This document shows, in pieces, positions 42,794-50,742 of a stretch of 64,000 bases of DNA (the first letter of the stretch is position 1; the number at the start of each line of letters is the position of its first letter). The notes beneath the pieces are model-generated. The model saw nothing but the letters and a program-made list of their open reading frames with translations. It was not told the origin of the DNA and did not search any database. Origin of the DNA: Haloferula sp. BvORR071 (lineage in GTDB: Bacteria > Verrucomicrobiota > Verrucomicrobiia > Verrucomicrobiales > Akkermansiaceae). The translations under genes were made by a program, and so were the position numbers. The stretch lies in contig NZ_BATP01000003.1 in the NCBI RefSeq assembly GCF_000739615.1, positions 1-64,000 on the forward strand. The letters run 5' to 3'.

Positions 42794-43702
42794 TCAAGAC
42801 GCCGCCGGCCGCTCCAGAGCCCAGCGCAGGAGCTTTTCAGAATCGTCCCACACATTCGGTGTGGTGCTCTTCAGCACCACGACGATCGCGGAGCGGCCGT
42901 TGAGAGTTCCAGAGCTCACCAAGCAGCGCCCGGCGAGGTCGGTGGTGCCGGTCTTGAGGCCGTCGCAGTAGGGCACCCGCTTCAGGAGCTTGTTGGTGTT
43001 CTCCAGCGTCTTCACCCGTCCGTCGTTGTATTGGAAGGAGGTGGCCTTCAGGGAGGTCATCGAGCGGATCGTCTGGATGCGCCACGCGGAGCGGGCAGCG
43101 ATCGAGATGTCCCGCGCGGTGGAATATTGCGCCGCGTTTGGCAAACCGTTCGGGTTCACGAAATGCGAGTTGCGCATGCCGAGCGAGGCAGCCTTCTGGT
43201 TCATGAGCTGGGCGAAGCCCTCTTGGCTGCCACCCACGTCGCGGGCAAGTGCCCGTGCCACATCGTTCGCGCTCTTGACGATCAGCACCCGGAGCAGGTC
43301 GCCGCGGGTATAGGTTTCACCGGCCTTCAGATTGAGCTTGGTCGGCTCGCACTGGGTGTCTTCCGGGGTGATCGTCACCGGATCGCTCAGGCTGCCGGAA
43401 TCCATCACCACCAGCGCGGTGACCAGCTTCTGTGTGGAAGCGATCTGTCGCTGGGTATCGGCGTTCTTGGCGAAGAGGACCCGTCCGGAGAGGGGATCGA
43501 TCACGATCGCGCTCTGCGCGGCCACCGCTGGCGGTGGGGTCCGCGGCACGGTCGTGGTCTGCAGCGGCGCATTGTCAGGCGTGGAAGCTGCGGTGGGGGT
43601 GCTGGTGCTGCGCTTCGGCGGTGGCGTATCCACACCACAGGCCGGAAGCAGAACGGAAAAGGCGAGAAGTGCGACGACACGCAGGCTGGCTCGGCGAAAC
43701 AT
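42794..43702 (-). CDS. D-alanyl-D-alanine carboxypeptidase lipoprotein (peptidase S11)
   Basis: A 302-residue low-molecular-weight penicillin-binding protein that trims the terminal D-Ala from peptidoglycan stem peptides. A lipoprotein signal (LLAFSVLLPAC, Cys22) precedes a Thr/Pro-rich linker to residue about 62. The active-site motifs are STQK (Ser89, Lys92), SAN (Ser144-Asn146) and KTG (Lys250-Gly252). The membrane-anchoring helix and C-terminal domain of DacA/PBP5 are absent; the lipid anchor would replace them. It is divergent from lexA, whose operator lies 85 bp upstream of this start, and is followed closely by bioF. Confidence 0.92.
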   Translation of the reverse strand: MFRRASLRVVALLAFSVLLPACGVDTPPPKRSTSTPTAASTPDNAPLQTTTVPRTPPPAVAAQSAIVIDPLSGRVLFAKNADTQRQIASTQKLVTALVVMDSGSLSDPVTITPEDTQCEPTKLNLKAGETYTRGDLLRVLIVKSANDVARALARDVGGSQEGFAQLMNQKAASLGMRNSHFVNPNGLPNAAQYSTARDISIAARSAWRIQTIRSMTSLKATSFQYNDGRVKTLENTNKLLKRVPYCDGLKTGTTDLAGRCLVSSGTLNGRSAIVVVLKSTTPNVWDDSEKLLRWALERPAAS

Positions 43703-43786
43703 CGCTGGGGATTATCGGGTTTCACGCCCGCTTCCTCAAGACGGGAAATCCACGAATTTTCGCTTGCCGTAATTTCACGACCATGG

Positions 43787-43800
43787 TTTGTTCCTAAGAA
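43787..43800. promoter_or_regulatory. LexA operator (SOS box) upstream of lexA
   Basis: TGTTCCTAAGAACA is a perfect palindrome of the form TGTTC-N4-GAACA, the LexA-binding motif described for Verrucomicrobia. It ends 16 bp before the lexA ATG, as expected for autorepression. It was found by position and symmetry. No second copy of the exact motif was noticed elsewhere in the window by eye. Confidence 0.85.
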
Positions 43801-43816
43801 CACTGTTCACTAAGCC

Positions 43817-44431
43817 ATGCACGAAGGGTTGACCCAGCGCCAGAAGGAGATCGTGGAATACCTGAAGTCCGCACAACGGACCACCGGTGTGATGCCCTCC
43901 ACCCGTGAGTTGCAGCACTATTTCGGCTTCGCCAGCCAGACGGCGGCGATGAGCCACCTCCGCGCCTTGGAGCGCAAGGGAGTCATCCAGCGTCTCCCCG
44001 GTAAGGCCCGTGCTGTGGTCTTCCCGGAAGAACTCGACCGCGAGGAAATCGTGGACATCCCGGTTTACGGCCAGATCGCCGCCGGTATGGCCGGTGAGGT
44101 GGAGCAGGAGCGCCTTGGTTGCGTCTCGGTGGATATCGCCTCCATCGGCATCCCGCGTAGCGCCCGCACCTTCGCCCTGAAGGTCCGCGGTGACTCGATG
44201 GTCGATGCCCACATCTGCCACGGCGACACTGTCATTCTCGAGTTCCGCGAGCCGCGTGACCGCGACATCGTCGCTGCTCTCATTGATGGCGAGACCACTC
44301 TCAAGCGTTACATCGTGAACAAGGGCAAGCCCTTCCTTCACGCTGAAAACGAGCAATTCCCCGATCTCATTCCCGCTCGCGAACTCATCATTCAGGGCGT
44401 ATTGGTGGCTCTTCTCCGGAAGGCCGCCTGA
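43817..44431 (+). CDS. lexA: LexA repressor
   Basis: A 204-residue SOS repressor. The N-terminal winged helix (LTQRQKEIVEYLKSAQ, PSTRELQHYFGF, SHLRALERKGVI) binds DNA. The cleavage site is Ala89-Gly90 in GQIAAGMAG. The C-terminal S24 peptidase has Ser127 in RGDSMVDAHI and Lys163 in TTLKRYI. RecA-stimulated self-cleavage would release target genes after DNA damage. The operator just upstream shows autoregulation and fits the verrucomicrobial motif. No classic SOS gene is in an operon with it here. A 13 bp hairpin follows the stop. Confidence 0.95.
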   Translation: MHEGLTQRQKEIVEYLKSAQRTTGVMPSTRELQHYFGFASQTAAMSHLRALERKGVIQRLPGKARAVVFPEELDREEIVDIPVYGQIAAGMAGEVEQERLGCVSVDIASIGIPRSARTFALKVRGDSMVDAHICHGDTVILEFREPRDRDIVAALIDGETTLKRYIVNKGKPFLHAENEQFPDLIPARELIIQGVLVALLRKAA

Positions 44432-44458
44432 TCGAATCTTCCCCCCGATTCAGGCGCA

Positions 44459-44493
44459 CTGATCCGGCGAGAACCTCCCCCTCGCCGGGTCAG
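44459..44493 (+). terminator. Hairpin downstream of lexA, possible terminator
   Basis: A 13 bp stem (CTGATCCGGCGAG with CTCGCCGGGTCAG, one G-T pair) and a 9 nt loop lie 28 bp past the lexA stop. No T run follows immediately, so it may work with Rho or serve to stabilise the transcript end. Confidence 0.5.
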
Positions 44494-44606
44494 TCGCTTG
44501 CTTAAGAAGGAGTGCGTGGTGATCTCCGGCGTCGTTTCCCCGGGAATACTTTTTTAGGAGCGCCGCGAGTCCCTCATCGCCCTCAGCCCACCGGATGCAC
44601 TGGTTT

Positions 44607-45404
44607 TCAACCGGCTTGGAGGCTTGAGTGAGCTACCCCAGTAGGCGGATCCATTGCAGGTCCGTGCTTCCCTCCATACATCAGCACGCGCTCCCGTTCC
44701 TCCTCCCAGAACTCCCGCTGCTGATCAGACTCGGGCATCGGAATCTCATCCAAGCTCCGGATCAATGCCTCCACCCGCCCACACGCAGCCTCGGCCAACA
44801 AAAGCCGGCTCTCTTCCCCCAATCCCAGTCTCAAACTGAGAGGCACCGTTGCCCGCATCAACCCACAGGGAAAGGCATACCAAGGCATCTCCGGATAAGC
44901 CACGCGATACACACAGCGCGCCAAGCTGCCGAACACATGCCGGAAGGCCGGGGGCAGGGGACCTATCCCATTCTGCTCCCGTCCCAAGGCGAGGTTCAAT
45001 TTTCCAGCCTCCACCTCCGCGCTCAACCACCACGGAGGCCCGATCCAAACTCCGGCACGGTTGAATGGCGGCCGGTGCTCGAGCAGCAACTCCCGCTCGC
45101 GCTCGATCGCCGCCAATGCTGACTCGCAATCCTCCCAGCGGATCGCATGGATCCGCGCTACCAAGCGCAGCGTCCGCCGCGGATGCCTCTCCGGGGTCAC
45201 ATGCCGGTAACTCCCGATCCGCGCCCGCAGGTTCGCCGACTGCCCGATGTACAGCAGCCGCGCGTGCTGATCCGAGAAAAAGTAAACTCCCGGGCCCCGG
45301 GGCAGTTTTGCGAAATACTCCGCGCCAAAGCGCATCGTCAGCGGATTCTCGAGACGGAACAGTCCCGGCTGACGACCGCGGCTGGCAGTGGAATTGCCGG
45401 ACAT
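44607..45404 (-). CDS. GIY-YIG nuclease-domain protein (UvrC N-domain-like)
   Basis: A 265-residue protein from ATG 45404. Residues about 28-105 form a GIY-YIG domain: GPGVYFFSD, then LLYIGQSANLRARIGSY, and a conserved Glu in the LLLEHRPPFN segment, as in UvrC and Cho. The rest (about 160 residues) is not UvrC-like: it lacks the UVR helix, RNase H-like and HhH domains, and resembles a conserved but uncharacterised extension. It may be a Cho-like repair nuclease or an unrelated DNA-processing enzyme. It is convergent with lexA but has no visible LexA box, so SOS control is not supported. Confidence 0.75.
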   Translation of the reverse strand: MSGNSTASRGRQPGLFRLENPLTMRFGAEYFAKLPRGPGVYFFSDQHARLLYIGQSANLRARIGSYRHVTPERHPRRTLRLVARIHAIRWEDCESALAAIERERELLLEHRPPFNRAGVWIGPPWWLSAEVEAGKLNLALGREQNGIGPLPPAFRHVFGSLARCVYRVAYPEMPWYAFPCGLMRATVPLSLRLGLGEESRLLLAEAACGRVEALIRSLDEIPMPESDQQREFWEEERERVLMYGGKHGPAMDPPTGVAHSSLQAG

Positions 45405-45601
45405 GCGCTGGGACACAGTCTGCACATCCAGCGGGCTGCATTCAAGGACCCAGCATCACGCTCTTTCCCGGTATGCCGGATCTCACTTCTCCCAAGGTCG
45501 CGTCAAAATTGCTTCAAGCTGCCGAGCGGCTCTGGGTGATTGAACCAAAGTCCAATTGCGTCACAGTCCATGATTCCGAATGGTCCTCATTTCCACCAGT
45601 C

Positions 45602-47233
45602 ATGCGCTTGCTTCTCCCCGCCATCGGGCCGGCCCTTCTGCTAGCCGCCTGCTCGCAATACGGCGAGGTCTCCATGAGGCGTCCCTCGCTGGACGGACCT
45701 GCCGGGGCTGGCGAACTCGTCGCCGCGGAACGAGCGATCAGCCGCGCGACCGGACAGCATCGCGGCACTCCGCTCAAGGCTCTCGGCGATTGCATTGAAG
45801 CACTCGATATGGCCTCGCGCGAGCTGGGCAAGCATCCGGACAATCAACTCGCCCGGCGTGACTACAACTTCGCGCTCGGACGTGCCATCGATATCTTGCG
45901 CCAGGGGAGGGCGGACGCGTGGTCCCAATCGCTGATCGTGCCCGGCTCCCATGGCGATTACGAGATTACCCGCAAGCCCGACCCGCGCCCGGAGTGGAAT
46001 CCGGCCCGCTACGACTTCACGCCGGCGGACGAGTTCGATGTCGGCGGCAGCTATGTCACGGAGCGCACGGTCCGCGCGGGTATTGGCGCACCAATCGTCG
46101 CCGTCGAGCGCGAGCCTGCCAAGAATGCGCGCCAGACTTTCGCTCCCTCCCGCGTGTTCTACAGTGTCACCGCCTTGGCCCGCTTTGAGGGCCGACGCTG
46201 CATCATCTCCGCCGAGGATCCCTTGGCGGTGGAGAAGGTCAGCATCGCCGGCCACACCATGCCGCTCGCGGCGGACTTCACCGTCCCGTTGGCCGTCATG
46301 CTCCAGCAGACCGATCCGGCCAAGCACGAGTACCTCCGCGTCCTCAATCCGGAGAAGTATGCGCATACCGCGGCGATCGAGCGGCTCCAACCTTACGATC
46401 CTAACAAGACCGTCGTCCTGGTCATCCACGGCCTGATGGATTCGCAGGCCACCTGGACGCCGATGATCAATACCCTGCGTGGTGATCCGGAGATCCGGAA
46501 GCACTACCAGTTCTGGTTCTACAGCTACCCCAGCGGCTACCCTTATCCCTACTCCGCGGCGATCCTGCGCAAGGAGCTCGATGAAGTGGAGCAGCGGATG
46601 CCCTTGCGCAAGCCCATGGTGGTGATCGGCCACAGCATGGGCGGCTGCATCAGCCGCCTGCTCATCACGGATAGCGGCGATACGCTCTGCCAGAAGATCT
46701 TCGGCAAGCCGCTTGATGAAGTCCCGCTGTCCCCCCACACCCGCGATTATTTCCGGGATGAACTCTACTTCCAGCACCGCCCGGAGGTGGGCCGGGTCAT
46801 CTTCATCGCCGCACCATTGAAGGGCAGCAATATGGCCAAGGGCTGGCTTGGTCGCGCCCTCGCCGGCCTCATCCGCCCCGCACAACTGGCCAACCAGGCG
46901 AGCGACGAGATGCTTCACCACACCTCCGCGCTCGCGAGCGAATTGAAGCCGAAGCGCCGTGCGAACAGCGTGGACACCCTCACGCCCGAAAGCCGCTTCG
47001 TGCAGGCGATCAACACACTGCCAACCACGCCCGGTGTGCCCTACCACACTATCATCGGCGACCGCGGTCGTGGCGATTCGCCGGATTCCAGCGACGGCGT
47101 TGTTCCCTATTGGAGTTCCCACATGGCGGGGGCGCAGAGCGAACAGATCGTCCCCTCCGATCACAGTGCCCACCAGGATCCGCAGGCCATTGCGAAGGTC
47201 ATGAAGATCCTCAAGGAACACGCGAAGGATTGA
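45602..47233 (+). CDS. Lipoprotein alpha/beta hydrolase
   Basis: The frame is open far upstream, but the ATG at 45602 begins a lipoprotein signal (MRLLLPAIGPALLLAAC, Cys17), so it is the start; the upstream part overlaps the divergent GIY-YIG gene. The 543-residue product has a helical N-terminal region and then a lipase-like fold: VVLVIHGLMDSQATW (oxyanion region), VIGHSMGGCISR (nucleophile Ser), and a C-terminal DHSAHQDPQA that provides the His. A GRGDSPDSSDGVVPYWSS block supplies the acid, as in triacylglycerol lipases and PGAP1-like hydrolases. It is an envelope-bound lipase or esterase of unknown substrate. It is convergent with the NlpC/P60-like gene. Confidence 0.85.
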   Translation: MRLLLPAIGPALLLAACSQYGEVSMRRPSLDGPAGAGELVAAERAISRATGQHRGTPLKALGDCIEALDMASRELGKHPDNQLARRDYNFALGRAIDILRQGRADAWSQSLIVPGSHGDYEITRKPDPRPEWNPARYDFTPADEFDVGGSYVTERTVRAGIGAPIVAVEREPAKNARQTFAPSRVFYSVTALARFEGRRCIISAEDPLAVEKVSIAGHTMPLAADFTVPLAVMLQQTDPAKHEYLRVLNPEKYAHTAAIERLQPYDPNKTVVLVIHGLMDSQATWTPMINTLRGDPEIRKHYQFWFYSYPSGYPYPYSAAILRKELDEVEQRMPLRKPMVVIGHSMGGCISRLLITDSGDTLCQKIFGKPLDEVPLSPHTRDYFRDELYFQHRPEVGRVIFIAAPLKGSNMAKGWLGRALAGLIRPAQLANQASDEMLHHTSALASELKPKRRANSVDTLTPESRFVQAINTLPTTPGVPYHTIIGDRGRGDSPDSSDGVVPYWSSHMAGAQSEQIVPSDHSAHQDPQAIAKVMKILKEHAKD

Positions 47234-47260
47234 GCACGCCGAGATGGAAGCGGCCCCGGC

Positions 47261-47980
47261 TTAATCCCGGATCTCCCGATAACGCCATGGCGAGTAGCCC
47301 CGCTTCGTCAGGACCTCCACCTCGATCTCCGCCGCATTCACCCGCCATACCGGGAGTGGACCCGCCTCATAAGCATACACCGTCTTCCCCGGCTTCGCCC
47401 ACCTCGCGAAGAGCAGCACATGCTGGTTGTTGAGCAGGATGTCTCCCGCCTTCAACTCATCCCAGGATCCGAGCTTGTCGCAGATCCCCGGCAACTCCTT
47501 CGTCGATACCGGTTTTGAAAGCCGCCAGCAGCGCGACACGAAACCCGAGCAATCGATGCCACAAGCCTCCTTGCTGGTCCCATCGTCATTGAGCCGCCGC
47601 TTCTCTGCAGTCGAGATGTCTCCCGCTACTTCACCCTTCGCCAGCGAATCCACGAACTGCTGCGGCGTATCAAATCCACCCCACTGATAGACCACCCCGC
47701 GAGCCTTCTTCCCTGGCTGCCACCAGCCATTCGAGAAGCCATGCAACGCCAACGAAGTATCCGGCGTATGCACCGTGATTCCTGCGCGATCCTTGCCATG
47801 CCTCACATGCCGCTCCTCCGGCATCCACTCCACCCGGCTGTAGGTGTATGCGATGGCAATCGCCTCCTCCCGTCTAACAGATGAGGCCGGCCCGGCAATC
47901 GAGAGATCTGAACTTGCAACCGGGGAACATTGGCAAAGCAGGGCAGCGGCGGGAATGGTTAGCAACAGTCGGGCGAGCAC
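47261..47980 (-). CDS. NlpC/P60-like lipoprotein
   Basis: A 239-residue lipoprotein (lipobox around Cys16 or Cys18, ALLCQCSP). The mature part contains GVVYQWGGFDTPQQF, then GIDCSGFVSRCW with the catalytic Cys144, and NNQHVLLF with His187, the Cys-His pair and order of NlpC/P60 and CHAP-like amidases. A WDELKAGDIL block precedes the His, as in that clan. It probably cuts peptidoglycan stem peptides or amide bonds in the periplasm. The WG-D-CSGF arrangement is somewhat divergent from DL-endopeptidases. It is divergent from trmO. Confidence 0.75.
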   Translation of the reverse strand: MLARLLLTIPAAALLCQCSPVASSDLSIAGPASSVRREEAIAIAYTYSRVEWMPEERHVRHGKDRAGITVHTPDTSLALHGFSNGWWQPGKKARGVVYQWGGFDTPQQFVDSLAKGEVAGDISTAEKRRLNDDGTSKEACGIDCSGFVSRCWRLSKPVSTKELPGICDKLGSWDELKAGDILLNNQHVLLFARWAKPGKTVYAYEAGPLPVWRVNAAEIEVEVLTKRGYSPWRYREIRD

Positions 47981-48075
47981 GCCGCGGAGCTTGGGAGCGC
48001 TCTTCGCACTGGCAAATCAAAACCCGATGGTCGGTGCAGCTTGGCAAGCGGTCCGCAACGAAGAATCCTTCGCCC

Positions 48076-48774
48076 GTGGAAATCCAGCCCATCGGCATCA
48101 TCCGTTCCTGCTTCGGCGGCAAGTTTGCGGTGCCGCGCCAGCCCGGCCTCTGTCCGAGCGCTTGGGGCGAACTGGTCTTCGAGCCGGAGTATCGCCAGGC
48201 TGAGGCCCTCCGGGGCATTGAAGGCTTCTCCCATCTCTGGCTGATCTTCGGCTTCCACCTCACCGCCGCGGCTGGCTGGAAGCCCACCGTGCGCCCGCCG
48301 CGGCTTGGCGGGAACGAAAGGGTGGGGGTCTTTGCCACCCGTTCGACCTTCCGGCCTAACGGCTTGGGACTCTCTCTGGTCCGCTTGGAGGGAATTGAGT
48401 CCCGTCCCGGTGGCTCGGTGTTGCGCTTGGGCGGTCTCGATCTGGTCGATGGCACTCCGGTCTTCGACATCAAGCCCTACCTGCCTTACGCCGAGGCCTT
48501 GCCAGAAGCCCGTGGCGGCTTCGCTCCCTCCGAGCCGGAGCGCCTACAAGTGATCGCGGAGGAAGTCGCGAATTTCGACCGCCTGCCCGAGCGCTCCCGC
48601 CAAGTCATCGTTGAGGCGCTCTCGCTCGACCCCCGGCCGCCCGCTGGCCGTGATGAACCCGGCCGCACCCACGGTGCCGGTCTCTGTGGTGTGGAGGTGA
48701 AGTTCCAGGTGACGGACGGGATCTGCCGGATCTTTTCCGTGGAAAGCGCCGAGGGTTCCGGATTGAAAGCTTAA
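48076..48774 (+). CDS. trmO: tRNA (N6-threonylcarbamoyladenosine-37-N6)-methyltransferase TrmO
   Basis: A 232-residue protein of the TsaA/TrmO (YaeB) family, which methylates t6A at position 37 of tRNA-Thr using SAM through an unusual beta-barrel fold. The start GTG at 48076 leads directly into VEIQPIGIIRSCFGGKFAVP, the typical family N-terminus; the open frame upstream overlaps the divergent gene and is not used. Family marks: GFSHLWLIFGFH, RPPRLGGNERVGVFATRSTF and FRPNGLGLSLVRLEG, plus DIKPYLPYAE. The C-terminal extension after about 150 is usual. It is followed after 24 bp by the ankyrin lipoprotein gene on the same strand. Confidence 0.92.
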   Translation: MEIQPIGIIRSCFGGKFAVPRQPGLCPSAWGELVFEPEYRQAEALRGIEGFSHLWLIFGFHLTAAAGWKPTVRPPRLGGNERVGVFATRSTFRPNGLGLSLVRLEGIESRPGGSVLRLGGLDLVDGTPVFDIKPYLPYAEALPEARGGFAPSEPERLQVIAEEVANFDRLPERSRQVIVEALSLDPRPPAGRDEPGRTHGAGLCGVEVKFQVTDGICRIFSVESAEGSGLKA

Positions 48775-48798
48775 CAAATCCGAAGTATTCCCTCTCGT

Positions 48799-50265
48799 GT
48801 GAGCGGGAAACCCATGCTTGTCCTCGGCCTCGGCGCAGCCCTTGTCATTTCCACCGGCTGTCGCGATCGCCATGAAACGGCTCGCCAGGAGCTGAAGGAA
48901 AAGGGCTACGACGTCAGCCCTGAAGCCTTCTTTCGTGCTGCGGAAAGCGATGACGTGAAGGCCCTTGAGGAGATCACCAAGAACGGGATCGCCATCGATA
49001 CCCGCAATCAAGCGGGCGACACCGCCCTCCACGCCGCTGCTGCCGCGGGCATGAAGGAGTCGGCGAAATTTCTGATCAATCATGGACTGCCGGTTGATGT
49101 CTTGAATGCTGAGCAACAAACCCCGCTGATGTCAGCCATCACCAAGGGGACTCCGGCGATGGTCCGCTTCCTTCTCGCCCACAGGGCGGATTCCCAGAAG
49201 AAGAACGCCAAGGGCTATAAGTGCCTGACCATCGCGGTGCTGGAAGGCCAGCCGGGAACCGCTGCCGCCTTGGCGGCCCAAGATCGCGACGGGCTCGATG
49301 ACGCCCTGTTGGTGGCTGCCCTTGAGGGCCGGCCCACTGCCATCGACGAGCTGACCCAATACGGTGCCTCGATTTACGCCCGCATGGACGACGGCCGCAC
49401 TGCCCTAATGGTGGCGGCGCAGAACGGCAATGTCGAAGCCGCCGAAATGCTTCTGAATCTCGGCGCGAACCGCTTCTCGATGGACGACCAAGGCCGGACC
49501 GCCGCCGACCTTGCCCGCGAGGCGGGGCACGAGGTCTTGGCTGATCATTTGGCCAAGCAGCCGAAGCTGGATGAGTTCGGCCTCGAGGAGCCGTCCGATC
49601 TAGGCAAGGAGATGATGGATCTGATCGCCGCCGCCGATGCCAAGGCAGGCCTGGCAGCGGGAGTCGATCCCGCGGGACAGCCCAAGACTGCCTCGGCCGC
49701 TCCGCCGGCTCCCTTGGAAGCCGCCGTGCTGTCCGCTGGGGCACATCCCGGGCCTTCTCCTTCCGAAACCACTACCCAAGCCAGTGCCGCTCCTGCCTCC
49801 CCGTTGGTCATGCGCGCTTACCGCCAGCGCGAATTGCCGCTGCGGGTGGAAGCGTCCGAGGGCCAAGTGGCCCGTTTCAGGATGGTGGGCGGCGGCGTGG
49901 AAGCGGTCCCCGAGGGCGGAACTATCCCGAAGTCGCGCCTCAAAGTGGTGAAGGTCAGCAGCCGTGTGCAGTCGATCAAGGATAGCGCCCAGCCCGCCTC
50001 TCCGGTCTCGGTCGTTGAGCTGGAGGACCCCTCGACCGGCCGCCGCCGCGAGATCATCTCCGGCATCGACCCCACGGGTAGCGATCCGGTCGCCTTGGTC
50101 GAGGATTCCTCGGGCAAACGCTATGTGGCCCGCGCCGGGCAGCATTTCCGCTCGGCCGGGGGAGAGGAATTCACCGTCATCGATGTCCGCCCCAATCAAA
50201 TGGTGATTGAGAATCGTAGTAAAGGTGAGGTAATAACGGTCCCGCTCCGCGGCCCGCGGGGCTGA
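48799..50265 (+). CDS. Ankyrin-repeat lipoprotein
   Basis: A 488-residue protein from GTG 48799 (ATG 48814 is also possible). The signal ends in VISTGC, a good lipobox. Residues about 35-260 form six or more ankyrin repeats (for example AGDTALHAAAAAGMKESAKF, DGRTALMVAAQNGNVEAAEM). A Pro/Ala-rich linker of about 70 residues leads to a C-terminal beta domain (about 340-488) with repeats of the type RHFRSAGGEEFTVIDVRPNQ. Ankyrin arrays bind proteins; here they would lie in the periplasm or on the outer membrane. No enzyme motif is visible. Only 15 bp separate it from the ACT-domain gene downstream. Confidence 0.85.
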   Translation: MSGKPMLVLGLGAALVISTGCRDRHETARQELKEKGYDVSPEAFFRAAESDDVKALEEITKNGIAIDTRNQAGDTALHAAAAAGMKESAKFLINHGLPVDVLNAEQQTPLMSAITKGTPAMVRFLLAHRADSQKKNAKGYKCLTIAVLEGQPGTAAALAAQDRDGLDDALLVAALEGRPTAIDELTQYGASIYARMDDGRTALMVAAQNGNVEAAEMLLNLGANRFSMDDQGRTAADLAREAGHEVLADHLAKQPKLDEFGLEEPSDLGKEMMDLIAAADAKAGLAAGVDPAGQPKTASAAPPAPLEAAVLSAGAHPGPSPSETTTQASAAPASPLVMRAYRQRELPLRVEASEGQVARFRMVGGGVEAVPEGGTIPKSRLKVVKVSSRVQSIKDSAQPASPVSVVELEDPSTGRRREIISGIDPTGSDPVALVEDSSGKRYVARAGQHFRSAGGEEFTVIDVRPNQMVIENRSKGEVITVPLRGPRG

Positions 50266-50280
50266 TTCCTCCTTTTTGAC

Positions 50281-50736
50281 ATGCCCGCCAAGACGATCGC
50301 ACCGGGGAATCCGGTGAAGCAATTCTCCGTGCTACTGCCCAATCGTGCCGGAGCCCTCGCCTCGCTGGTCAAACTCTTGCGCTCGGCCGCGATCGAAGTG
50401 GTGGGACTCAGCGTCCAGGATTCGCGGGATGCGACGATCGCCCGTCTGGTGGTTACCGATCCGGATACCACTGAGCAGATCTTCGTGGAAAAGGGGATTC
50501 CGCATACCCTTTGCGAACTGGTGGTCATCTCGCTGCGTGAGTCCGGTCCGGAACTCCTTCCGGTGCTCGATACCTTGATGGTCGCTGAGACCAATATCGA
50601 TTTCGCCTACGCCCTCATGCCATCGCCCAAGGGCCACACCCTTCTGGCGCTGCATGTGGAGGACTACGACTTCGCCGTTGGGGTGCTGAACAACGCCGGC
50701 TTCAAGCTGATTTACCAAGAAGAGCTCAGCCGCTGA
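50281..50736 (+). CDS. ACT-domain protein
   Basis: A 151-residue cytoplasmic protein. Two ACT-like halves can be seen: residues about 13-75 (KQFSVLLPNRAGALASLVKL, then VVGLSVQDSRDATIARLVVTD) and about 80-150 (with NIDFAYALMPSPKGHTLLAL, then DYDFAVGVLNNAGF). ACT domains bind amino acids and regulate amino-acid enzymes, and small stand-alone ones also act as regulators. No partner enzyme is adjacent. It follows the ankyrin lipoprotein gene by 15 bp and is probably co-transcribed. Confidence 0.85.
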   Translation: MPAKTIAPGNPVKQFSVLLPNRAGALASLVKLLRSAAIEVVGLSVQDSRDATIARLVVTDPDTTEQIFVEKGIPHTLCELVVISLRESGPELLPVLDTLMVAETNIDFAYALMPSPKGHTLLALHVEDYDFAVGVLNNAGFKLIYQEELSR

Positions 50737-50742
50737 CGCTGT

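Noticed and set aside
45641-47221. 526-codon reverse frame opposite the lipoprotein hydrolase
   Set aside because: The forward strand has lipobox, nucleophile elbow and His in order; the reverse translation has no recognisable features.
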